In this document: positions 1 to 10,500 of the stretch, one piece after another | Layout: the number at the start of each line of letters is the position of its first letter | Position numbering within the stretch: the stretch's first letter is position 1 | Assembly: GCA_036346405.1 (NCBI GenBank) | Contig: CM070548.1 | Location: 58,278,611-58,342,610 of the forward strand | Length of the DNA: 64,000 nt | Direction: 5' to 3' | DNA from: Phyllostachys edulis | Taxonomy: Eukaryota; Streptophyta; Magnoliopsida; Poales; Poaceae | Made by a program: the position numbers and the translations under genes | Notes under the pieces: generated by a model | Told to the model about the DNA's origin: nothing | The model's input: the letters and a program-made list of their open reading frames with translations, nothing else | Database searches by the model: none

Positions 1-1639
1 AAAGACAGATAAGGAAATATAAAAGAGTTCCTATTCTAACACATATTCTAACCCCCCATGTAAGGCGTATACAATAGTGTTGCACTTGGAAAGGGTTAAC
101 ACTAAAATATGAAAAATTCAAAGTCCAAGTCTTGATAATATCATCGTAGCATGTAGCTCTTAGAAAATATGTCAAGTATCAAAAGATCTCCTCCCATCTG
201 GGGTCGTGCAACAGCCCATAAAGCACAAGGTGCAGGGGCTGAGAAAGTTGACCGCGGCAACACGACGAAGAAGAAGATGAAACCTACATGAATAGAGAGA
301 GTTGTCAAATCAAGCTGAATATGAATAGGTGGAAGTATGACAACGCAGATCGAAGCCCAAGACGGCGGTGGCGCGAAAGAAGCGCGACAGCCTTAGAAGC
401 TCGAGGCGGCAGCTAAGAAAAAGGTGGCATCATAACAATTTCTACGATCTGCATGCGACTTAGAAAGAAGAGCGGGAGCGACGGCTGCTGCCATGTATAA
501 GGCAATTCCTATGCTTCTATAATTGACAATAAATTTGTGAACTCGCATGGCTTAAACGAACTCAAAGATTGAGTGATACGGACTTAGATGGACGCAATGG
601 AAGAAAATAACACAAAAAAACCTAAGGATAACTAGCAGTAGCAACATGTAACCGGATGCCACCACAACCACAAACAATCCCGGACCAAACGTGTGAGGAG
701 AGATATTTCTGACACAGCACGACCTTGCATGTGCTAGGACTTGCATGTGCTCCTAGTAAGCAATTTGTTGCTTTCCTCTCCTCATCCAACTTGAAGCAAC
801 ACCAGCGCACTGCGCCCTCTATCCACCGACAACAGTACTGCGCTCTTCGTTCCTCTCCACCGATAGCGGCAATACACAGCAGATCTCTCCCTCTCCTCTC
901 TCCTTCCACGTCCTCCCACCACCGCGACACCATGGCTCGTCTCGGAGGCCTTGCCGCGCCAAATCAAAGGAGGGAGGCGGCATGGGGAGGAGAGCCTCGT
1001 GGGCTTCGCCCTGGAGGCGGCGCTGTAGGCGGTGGGGCGTGGCCTTGATGAGGCCCGCGCGCGGCACCTGCCCATCGGCAGCGGCAGTCGAGGTGGGAAG
1101 CCATAGGAGAGATCAAGAGCTAGTAGAGGATGTTGAGAGATCCGGGCGGGGAGGTGCGCACGGAGGTCGGTCGGGGCAGCGCGGATCCGAGTTGGGGTCG
1201 AGGAGAACGGCTCCTGTGGCGGCGGTGACGACATGGGCACTCCTCAGCTCCGAACTCCGCACGAGCAGGAGCTCGAGGTGATTCAGATCGGATTTGGACA
1301 AGCGGCGCCCGAGAGAGAAGATGGTTGCTGGCTTCTACGACGGATCCAGATCCACATCGAGGCTTTTACTGCTTCTACAATGAAAACCTACGACTAATGT
1401 AGCCGCCCCCGGGAGCGGAGATAGCTCCTCCCGGGAGCAGCAGAGGCGAGTAGAGGCTAGGGTTTAGAACCTTTGCTCTGATACCATATTATGAATAATG
1501 AATATTGTATGTATATTGAAGAGACCCAGTGGGCAATATATATAGGGTGTACAAGGATACATGCCATATACAGATAAGGCAATACAAAAAGCATATAAGG
1601 AAATATAAAAGAGTTCCTATTCTAACACTTATTCTAACA
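1..1639 (-). mobile_element. Small-LTR non-autonomous retrotransposon (TRIM/LARD-like), cut by the window edge
   Basis: Bases 1-52 and about 1587-1639 are copies of the same LTR end. Next to the right copy, bases 1475-1486 read on the minus strand as TGGTATCAGAGC, the primer binding site for initiator Met tRNA used by many plant LTR elements. Next to the left copy, the minus strand shows a run of six G, a plausible polypurine tract. The element therefore reads on the minus strand with its 5' LTR at about 1487-1639 (roughly 153 bp) and an interior of about 1.4 kb. The interior has no gag or pol motif. Part of it (780-1300) is GC-rich and could be captured host sequence. The left LTR runs out of the window, so target duplications cannot be checked. 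Confidence 0.6.
1487..1639 (-). repeat. 5' LTR of the small-LTR element
   Basis: On the minus strand it starts TGTTAGAATAAG, is followed by the Met-tRNA primer site at 1475-1486, and its start recurs at 1-52. A length of about 153 bp is in the TRIM/SMART range and far below normal Copia LTRs. Confidence 0.6.
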
Positions 1640-1730
1640 ACGAGCATGGGTATGGGCGAGCACTACCCGTACCCGCCGCGCTCGATTGCCATCCCTAGAG
1701 GTGACATAGCGAAGCCCTGCCGTTTCGTAC

Positions 1731-1734
<4 letters not shown>

Positions 1735-1771
<37 letters not shown>
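1735..1771. repeat. (GA)n microsatellite
   Basis: About 18 uninterrupted GA units. Any reading frame through it encodes only Arg/Glu or Ser/Leu repeats and is not a gene. Confidence 0.95.
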
Positions 1772-1777
<6 letters not shown>

Positions 1778-2025
1778 AGCAGATCTGGTCGCCCATTTTA
1801 CAGATAAATGTTCTTGCAACTTTGTACATAAATTCAAAACCTGGTAGGTCAACAAATAAAAATAATGACATAGAATTCAATAGATTAGATAATTTTAGCT
1901 GTTTTGCAGTTTGATGTAGTACATCATTTTAGCTGTGTATAGTTTAGTTTATCGTATATATATTATTTATGGCGCTGTACTCGAATGATTTAGAATAAAT
2001 CAACAAAAATACTAAGAAAACTTCG
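1772..2025. other. AT-rich spacer
   Basis: No gene, motif or repeat boundary was recognised between the GA tract and the tandem array. Confidence 0.5.
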
Positions 2026-2990
2026 GAGGTTTTCATTTTTTCATGGTTAACATTTTGTTAATGCCGAAAATACTTTTTAAACTAGGAAAGTAGCAAGGCA
2101 CCTCTAAAAATTCAGTTAAAAAAAATCAAGAGTTGCTACATAGGGTATGTAGAGCTGAACTAAAATATTGTCAACTTATTTTTTGTTTTCATTTGTACAC
2201 GGTAAATGTTTTGTAAATGCTAGAGACACTTTTTAAACAAGGAAAATATCAAGATACCTATAAAAAATCTATAAAAATTATAGAGTAGCTAAATAGGGTA
2301 TGTAGAGCTTAATCAAAATAATCTGAACTTAACTTTGGTTTCCATTTGTACATGGTAAATATTTTGGTAATGCCAAAAAATACTTTTTAAACTAGAAAAA
2401 TAGCAAGACACCTTTAAAAATTCTATTAAAAAAATCTAGAGTTGCTACATAGGGTATGTAGAGCTAAACTAAAATAATGACAACTTAATTTTTGTTTCCA
2501 TCTGTACACGGTAAATATTTTATAAATGTTGGAGACACTTTTTAAATAAGAAAAATAGCAAGATACCTATAAAAAATCTATAAAATTTACAGAGTAGCTA
2601 AATAGGGTATGTTGAGCTTAATCAAAATATTCCCAACGTAATTTTGGTTTCTATTTGTACACAGTAATTAATTTTTAAACAAGGGAAATAGTAAGGTACC
2701 TACAAAAATTCTATGAAAATTCCAGAGTAGGTAAATAGGGTATGTAGACCTTAATTAAAATATTGTCAACTTAATTTTGGTTTCTATTTGTACATGGTAT
2801 ATATTTTGTTAATGCCAAAAATACATTTCAAACTAGGAAAAAAAGCAAGACACCTCTAAAAATTCTATAAAAAAAATCTAGAGTAGCTAAATAAGATATG
2901 TAGACATTAATAAAAAATATTGTGAACTTAATTTTAGTTTCCATCTATACACGGCAAGATACCTCTAAAAATTTGTACGTCAATACAGTT
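2026..2990. repeat. AT-rich tandem array, ~155-bp unit with 309-bp dimer structure
   Basis: The landmark TAGGGTATGTAGAGC and its variants occur at about 2141, 2294, 2450, 2603, 2736 and 2892, so the spacing is 153, 156, 153, 133 and 156 bp. Units alternate between a form with GTTGCTACAT before the landmark and a form with GAGTAGCTAAAT. Equivalent positions of like units are 309 bp apart (2141/2450 and 2294/2603), which is higher-order organisation. About six copies are visible, and the last ones are more diverged. The unit is close to a nucleosome repeat in length, but I do not recognise it as CentO or CentC. Confidence 0.8.
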
Positions 2991-3121
2991 GTGTGTAAAT
3001 CAGTTTCGTATGTGTCGCTAATCATGCAATAATTGAATTACTTAGATATGTCACTTCTTATTACTTTTTGTATATTCTTCGTAGTATTTTCAATGTATAC
3101 ACTAAATTTTTAGGTATGGCA

Positions 3122-4500
3122 GACCCCTGAGACGTTGCATAGTGGTCGTACAAGTTGCTTGACCTGGCTGTTGACGCGAGTAACCATAGCCGCCTCAGTA
3201 CCATCGACCTCTAGGAGGGCAAGGCTACGATTGAGCTTGGCGCGTTGCGGCTGCACACGCCCACGAGGGTATGGAGGGTGGACCCACATTGGATTCTGGG
3301 GTACGTGTAATTGTTACCTTTGTGTACTCAATTGCAGTCCGACTAGTATGGGCGGACCCACATATGTTCTTAATCCTTTTGACGCGGGTTGAGAGCGGCA
3401 TGCCTCCTTCCACTAGCGAGGATGGTGGGGGCGACGTGGGAGGATGACCAGGACTGCGCGGGCGGTGGTCGTATGTCGAGGCGGTTTTTGTAATGACCAG
3501 TGCCTCCTGACGGCACTGGTTGACCGGTGGAGGCTGGACATGCACACGTTCCACCTTTCGTGCGGGGAGATGGTACCGACGCTTCATGACATGACCTTCC
3601 TGACCGGGTTGCCTTGCGCGGGCTTTCCCCTAGCATCGCACGACGTCCCGCCCATGTGGCACATGGAGATCCTCGTGAGATTCCAAGGGGTGCTACCGCC
3701 CAACACCAGCTATAGGGAGTTCAACGCTACCCACGGGCCATCGTTGAAGTGGATCTGCTAGTTCTACGTAACTTTTTATAACTCTTGTCTTTTCACTTCA
3801 ATTGCTTTGTGCAACTTAGTGATGTGTCTTTGTCTTCTTGCAGCTGGAGCGTATGGCACAGGATGCACCTGAGTACACGGTGAGGAGGCACTTCGAGGCC
3901 TACTTGTTGTAGCTATTTGGGTGGGTGATGTTCCTAGGGTCCCACGATGACAGCGTCGACAAGCACATGATACGCTACGCACGCGAGCTGGCGGACTTGG
4001 AGGTGAAGGTGATCCAACTGTACGCCTGGGGCATGGCGGTGTTGTGCGTGATGTATCGTGCCTTGTGCGATGTGTCCCACCAGGTTCGGGATAACTCCAT
4101 TCTCTTCGGATGCCCACCGCTTCTTCAGTTGTGGTCCTTTGAGCATTTCCAGATCGGACGACCACTGCTGGACCTAGGAGTCTACACTGCCACCATGTAC
4201 GCCAATGACGACAATGTGGACCGGCCGACCATGGGTACGATGTGGTGCCACCGACGGGTAAGTTTTTTGAACATTTATTCTTTTTCGTAATGTAATTTTA
4301 TTTCTTGTGCTAAGTTACTCCGATCACTACACACACATCCTAGCCGAACTATGTTGCGATGTTCGATCAGTTGACGGATGACTGTGTCATCTGGACACCG
4401 TACACTCCCGATAGGGTGTATGCGCGTGCACCCCGAGGCCTATTGGGCCTGTGCACGTGAGACAGCGCATACTGGTACACGTAGAGGAACTCGGTGCATG
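3122..4500 (+). pseudogene. Plant mobile domain (PMD, MAIN-like) protein, decayed
   Basis: Three coding blocks match the plant mobile domain found in MAIN/MAIL1-like proteins and widely carried by plant transposons. Block 1 (about 3150-3290) encodes LDLAVDASNHSRLSTIDL and then RLHTPTRVWRVDPHW. Block 2 (about 3470-3760) includes LTALVDRWR, FHLSCGEM and TFLTGLPCAGFPL. Block 3 (about 3841-4270) includes AWGMAVLCVMYRALCDVS and a WSFEHFQIGRP-like motif. A short fourth block near 4345-4450 begins NYVAMFDQLTDDCVIWTPY. Splice-like gaps separate the blocks. Stop codons lie inside block 1 (after STIDL), inside block 3 near 3911 and in the last block, and the frame shifts around 3400. It is not functional as read and was most likely brought in by a transposon. 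Confidence 0.75.
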
Positions 4501-4504
4501 ATGT

Positions 4505-4615
4505 GCCATCGAGGGTCCCGCCGGAGCCTCCTTCGCCGCCTTCTCGCCATCGGGGGTCCCACCAGAGCCTCCTTCGCCGCCTTCTCGCCATCGGGGGTCC
4601 CGCCGGAGCGTCTGC
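4505..4615. repeat. 45-bp tandem duplication
   Basis: A GC-rich unit containing GGGTCCCGCCGGAGCC and CTTCGCCGCCTTCTCGCC is repeated about 2.5 times at the 3' edge of the decayed PMD gene. Confidence 0.8.
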
Positions 4616-4749
4616 ACCAGCCTCAACCACCACCGCCGTCCCTTGACCTCCCCTTCTTCCATCATCCCTTTCTCGGCCTTGGTAAGTTCTTTTGTGCCCT
4701 GTTCTTTCCCTCGTCCATACGACCACGTTGAAGTAGTTGTATCCTCCCT

Positions 4750-5034
4750 AGTGGTCTTTTACAAAGACCACCCTCCGTGGCCTTTTTGCAAAGACCACCC
4801 ATCTTGGTCTTTTCAAAAATACTACCTTCTCGGTCTGTGCGCAAAGACCACCTTCCTATGTCTTTTGCAAAGACCACCTCTTTGATTCTTCTGCAAAGAT
4901 CACCTTCTGGGTTCTTTCGCAAAGACCACCCTTTCGGTCTTTGCTGGCCTTTTTGCGAAGGCCACTCTCTTGGTCTTTGCTGGTCTTTTGTAAAGACCAC
5001 CCTCTTAGGTCTTTTGCAAAGACCACCCTCCTCG
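4750..5034. repeat. Palindromic minisatellite, core GGTCTTTTGCAAAGACC
   Basis: Nine or ten diverged units of about 30-33 bp. The core is a near-perfect inverted repeat (GGTCTTT / AAAGACC) followed by ACCCTCTT-like spacer. Open frames through it are repetitive and carry no domain. Confidence 0.85.
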
Positions 5035-5039
5035 TTGGA

Positions 5040-6879
5040 CCTCCTCCCAACGGGTCAAGTTCCCTCCCGAGAGCCTGTTTCTAGCGCAGCGTTGCTCTAT
5101 TGGTTTGGGTTTTGAGCTTCTTTTGGAGTTCTTTGAGTTTTGTTTGGGCTCTGTTTGAGTTTGCCTCTTTTTCACGTGTAGATTGCAATGACACTGAGGA
5201 GCCCGAGTTCCTTGAGGAAGAAGACCCTCAAGCTTGTGAACAAGACAAGTTACACTCTTGATCATGTTGCACCCAGTATCACAAATTATCTAAGTTATGT
5301 TTCAAAAATTACTGCATGCTTATTCTAATTCAAGTATTTCAACCCCTGCTTTAACTTTGTAGTTACTCCTAATTCCTTTGTACAACCAATCTTGATTATT
5401 GAATTGATCGCCCCTTGTTACCGTAGTAAAAGCTAGTTGGTACATTAGTATGAACTAGCATGTATTGCAAAACTTGAGGCTTAGTCATGCTTAGACCAAA
5501 ATCTTGGTTTGGGAGTTTTACTACCAAAAGACCAATGTTGTCTAAATATTTTAATCCATGACATTGGGTTGTCGTGGTAGTTTGCAAAATGACTTTGAAA
5601 AGCAAAGAAAAAGAAAATTGGTTTGGACTTGGGCGAATTGATTGTTTGGATGGGTGCATGTTCATGCACGGGATCGATCCATTTCTATGGACGAGGCCTA
5701 GGGTTTGTGAAAGTCGCCCAAGTCAGTTGAGGACCGGCCTTTGAGCGTTCCTTTGCTATGCCTATAATGGGCTATGCCTTACCGTGCAACCACATGTCCC
5801 GAGTATGGGGAGGGGACCTGGCCAATTAATTTGCAAAGTTCCACCGCTGTTGATCCTGTTGGTACGTGGGAGGTCCTTCATGGCCGTTCTTTTTGACAAA
5901 GTCTTTCATGACTATTGTTCCCACTTGGCGCAAGAGGGGGCCCCCTGAACCCTGTTGGGTTTCTATCCACAGGGGGGAGCGAAACCTTAGCGAGGGTGGA
6001 CTGCGGTGGAATGAAGCATTGTAAAGGCCTTGTCATGAACTCTAGACCTCTTACCTTCGGCAGTGAGAGGTGGTATTTACGAATGCCAAACAAACTAGAG
6101 GAATCATATCATTTGGGTAAAGTGTACAACCTCTGGAGAGTGAAAACTATTCGAATAGCCGTGTCCACGGTCATGGACATGCTGGCAAAGCCACTCAAAG
6201 TTAGACTTGGTTTTGTTTTCAAAAGGTTTGGTGAAATGGTTTTGGGATCTCTATCCCGTGGGTTTGGGCAGGGAGCCTTGTGATAGGAGGGTATCCTTCA
6301 CCACTTGCTGATGAAAGTTATCCAAGTATAAAATTGAATTTTTGGAAAATAAATTTTAATTATAAGTGTATCTGCCTTGGAACTTAGTATGAGTATTTAA
6401 AAGAAACTTGGCTTTGTACAAATTAACCCTATAAGACCTTCTTTGAAATACTCATGCATGCATTAAAATCATATCTACTCACTGGGTGCGACTTATGAGC
6501 ACGGTTGTTGTGCTCACTCTTGCTTGATGTAATCTTTGAGCAGAGAAGACATCGACAATGAGGAGGAGGACCAAAATGACTAGGTTGTGCTTTCCAGTCG
6601 ATTGCCTATGGCGAAATGATTTAACCGCCACTCTTTTTGTTCCAATCAGTATTTTATGTTCGCCCAAGGTCGCTTTTGTAAGCTACTCTGCTGATATTTT
6701 GTTAATAAAGTTTATGCTGGATGTCACCACTTTTGTTACTGTGTGGGCTAGCAGCTGATCTTGGGACTAGCTCAAATACACAGAGGTCCTAGGGTGATCC
6801 CTAGTCCCATGACCTCCTACGTGTTTGGTCGTAAACTTAGGGTGATCCTAGGCCTCACAACCTCTCTTGGACCTCCTGG
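5040..6879 (+). mobile_element. Ty3/gypsy LTR debris (related to the LTRs at 39760, 46200 and 60712)
   Basis: No gene is visible. The stretch has signatures shared with other LTR copies in this window: the triple-hairpin block at 6128-6178 ending GTCCACGGTCATGGAC, and CAGTCGATTGCCTATGGCG near 6595, which recurs near 40415, 59223 and 61343. The short open frames found here are not conserved between the copies. Ends and target duplications were not found, so this is a fragment. Confidence 0.5.
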
Positions 6880-7090
6880 AGGTCTTGAAGGACCTCTGAG
6901 TGGTCTTGCTGGACAATCTCGGGTGGTCCTGATAGACTTTCGGATGGCCCTGTGGGATCTCACAGGTGGTCCTAAGGGACCTCCGGGTGGTCTGGACCTC
7001 TTCGGTGGTCTTGAAGGATCTCCAGGGTGGTCTTGACCTCTCGAGTGGCCTTAAAGGACCTCTTGGGTGGTCCTGGGAGCCCTGGTCGTG
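6880..7090. repeat. ~20-bp minisatellite, core GGTGGTCTTGAAGGACCTC
   Basis: About nine units of 18-23 bp alternate a GTGGTC(C/T)T element with a GGACCTC element, again partly self-complementary. It resembles the minisatellite at 4750-5034 in composition and may share an origin. Confidence 0.75.
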
Positions 7091-7484
7091 ACACACAACG
7101 AGTGCTGCCAGGTCTCCGTTGGGGCTTCACAGCTACACTGTGCACCCAGAGTGAGCGAGCTGGCGTAGCACCCTCTCGCGACACCCCCTTAGGCTACTCG
7201 CACCGGTAGGGTACCTCGACCGTCTGAGCCTTTGATGTACTCATACCAGCCCCTGCAGCCATCCTAGATGAGGCTAGGGACCACGCGTGGGGTATGCCCA
7301 AAGAGGGCCCGTGAGTAGATATTTGTTCTTGTAAATATCAATCGTGCCATGTAAATATTACTTTCTATACAACTTACATTATGCTAGTTTCGTGTTTTGA
7401 TACTATTTGTTCTTGTGTGTATAGGTAACCATGTGAGGGAGTCAGCATCGCGACACCCCACATCATCCTGCTTCTCTTTTGTTG
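7091..7484. other. Unassigned stretch
   Basis: No coding domain or repeat boundary is recognised. It lies between the minisatellite and the first half of the split tandem array. Confidence 0.4.
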
Positions 7485-7581
7485 AGCAAGATGACCACAC
7501 ACTGCGACGCTACCGTTTTAGACTGAAAAGATCGTACTTTGATACGCCACCTTTTCAGACCTTAAAGACCGCACTGTCACG
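7485..7581 (+). repeat. Left part of the 40/120-bp tandem array
   Basis: It contains CACACTGCGACGCTACC and CGCCACCTTTTCAGACC, the same units as at 12045-12440. It ends with TCACG (7577-7581), the target duplication of the solo LTR that split the array. Confidence 0.8.
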
Positions 7582-10500
7582 TAATGACCTCAATTTTAAT
7601 CTACAAAGAATAAAGTATCAGACATGTCATTATCGCTCATTTTGGCAATTAGGCAACTTGTTATAACCTAATTTCCCAAATTTCCTTTACCAATTTCAAC
7701 TTGACCAAATTTCAAAAGGAAATACCATCCAATGTTGGTATTATGACTGGATATATTTTCATTGAAAACCGATGAGTCATTATGGCCAAAAATAATTATT
7801 GTTGAAATTTTAGAAATTATTTTAATTTTCGTAAAACTAATTGTCTTTAAATAAACCTTAATTAGTTTAATTGAATTATTTATGTAATTATAAAGAAGAA
7901 GCAGTGATTTTAAAAATTTATTTGGGAAATACATCATCCTAGTAGCAATTCTACAAAATTTCGTAATTTTATAAATTTATTTGCTATTTTAAACAACCCA
8001 CCAAACCAATTGAAATTTTGAATCAAACCAGTCAAACCTCTCTGCCTCGAACCGACCGAACATCAGAGCGACCGCCTAACCCTCGTCCAACGCGACTTGG
8101 CTCAACCTCAGGCGCCATCCCGCTCGGGCCGCCCCACTCACAAGACGCACTCAAACCGGGTCCATCTTAGCCGTCCGCTTCCCGCATTTAACGGCCGGAT
8201 CCAAAGGAGACTTCGACCGCTTTGAGCGCCGATCTCGCCGCTGAATCGCTTTTAACGGCGATGGAGTGCATGACCAAGCGCACCGCGAAGTTGAGGATCT
8301 TGGGCCGTTGGTTTACGATCGCACGGCCCCGTGGATTGGGCCGACGACCGGACATACCACCAAATCGTGTCGTTGACCTCGAATCGACAACTTCGCGTGA
8401 GTGTAACCTTCGACCGCTTGGCCGCCGCGATCCGAGTCGTCCACCGGAGATCGTGTGGTCCACGCTTCACGATACCGCTTTCAACAGGTTGCTTAGCTCC
8501 GCATCGCGGCCGCTTGTTCCAGACGGACGGTGGTCGTGCGTGGGGGCTTCATTGCTGCGTGCATGGCGCGTTCGCCTGGGCCCGCATGTCGGCGTCGGTT
8601 TTGGTATCCTTGCGCGGCGCGTTCGTTGCAGTGTTACCCCAGGCCCGCGCTGCTGGCAAATTTTGCTTTCATCAAGGCGCCGCTTCAGTGTTTAGCTCGG
8701 GACCACGCGCAGTTGATTCAAACTGTTTTCTTTGGTTTTCCAACATAAGCACTGTTGAGACCAAAATGGTGGTGATGAACAAGATGTTGAGGATATTTAT
8801 TCCTTAATATCTATCTTTAGAGGCCACCTCATCGCTTCTAGAGATTTCCAAGCAGTGCTCTAGGAGTCTCACCACTATATAAACCCTAGTTCTTGTGTTT
8901 CTACCATGGTTGACCAGGGAAGACTCTCTTGTCTTGCCTCTCCTTCCCAAAGGAAGCTTCCTATTCTTGGTCTTGCTCACCCTAGTTATGTCTAAATCTC
9001 ATCTTACTTGTGAGTGGTGGACATTTCTTGTAGGTTGAGCAAGGATCATTCTCTACCAACCTAAGTCAAGGAGAACCTCACCTTGGTGCAACCACATCCT
9101 GGTGAGATGGTTCCATCTTTTCTTAGCAAAAATATGTCTAATGATCTTTAGAGCTAAGTCCATCATTTTCTTTTGGTCACCCAAGGAAAAAGGCTATCGG
9201 ATCTTTTCTTGTTTGACCAAGAGTTTGACTCGCTTTTTCCAAACCCTAGCCGGTGAGTTAATCTTGTCTTCTCGTTAGCTTAAGCTCTTTTAGGACATCC
9301 TTCACCCACAAGCATCACTCCCTTACTCATGTGATGATTCCTGTTCCTTTAAGTCGAAAATTTATTTTATAACTTTTCGGTCTTTCGATCGTTTTCTAAA
9401 AACTTTAGATTTTTCATACCAGTATCTTAAATTGTTAGATCCTAAGGGAAACCCTAGTAACATTAGACCTCCATTGTGGTTAATATGATTACTAGAACCT
9501 CTTTTAGTATAAACATTTTTTTCTTTCTGGCTATTGTCAACTCAACCGACAAAGAGTCCATTTTGCCTTATCTTCTATAGTTGACCATGTTAGATCAACA
9601 TGAGAGGGTTATGGTATTTATTACATCCCTGTCAACTTTAACCTTTATTTAAGTCCTTCTGATTGTGTAGCTCCCAAGTTAACCGTAAAGGAATAAAGTA
9701 TTTTTACTGTTTAGGGTTATTGTCCAAACCAACAACAATAATAGCAAAAAGCTAAATCCTTAAAACTGCTCTTTATAAATATTAAATACCCCTTAGATTA
9801 TAGCACTGACTTTTGTATACTTAATTAGCATACAGTATCCCATTTGTATGCAACTAAGCTAAATAATTGGATTAATTGCAACTGTCCTGTTTTAGCACAT
9901 AAAGCCCGACATCAGTAGCTATATATCTAAATCTAAAAATCAGGTAGCTATCACAAGATATAGTAGACGGGTTATTATTTTTAATAAATTAGTCAGAAAC
10001 TAAGCATACTATTACCTATGCATTATCAATTGATCATGCATTCTTTTGCATCCTGTTCTCTGCTTTCTCCTATGTTTATTGAAATTCTTTTATCTTCTTT
10101 TAGATTCTCGTTCTTCCGAAAGTTAGTTGAATCTTTTGTTGAACCTCAAGAACCTGAACAAGAGGTCATATATTATTATCAAGGCAAGCTTCCTCTCGCA
10201 CCATGTTGAACCTAATCTTTTGGACTTTAGAATTCTAAAATACAAAGGACACTGTGCATGCAAATTTCTAAAAACTTATTTGTGCTATGTTCTTAGGTAG
10301 TTATACCCTGAACATGTGGATTATCTTGAATTATATCATATACTCAACCTAAGGTAGTTTGTGATGTTATTATATTTAATTTTCACTTTTGCTTAGCCAT
10401 ACAGTCCCTAGAACGTTAGAGTTTGGCAAGTTTAGCTTGTCAGACTTGGGAATAACAAATGATTTATACTTATTTTGATCTTTGTTCAGTTTATTTGATT

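Noticed and set aside
782..1301. Overlapping open frames of 60-150 codons on both strands
   Set aside because: They fall inside the small-LTR element, overlap each other, and none contains a domain or splice-supported structure.
2026..2990. Centromeric CentO/CentC satellite
   Set aside because: The monomer length fits, but the sequence does not resemble those satellites as I remember them, and only six copies are present.
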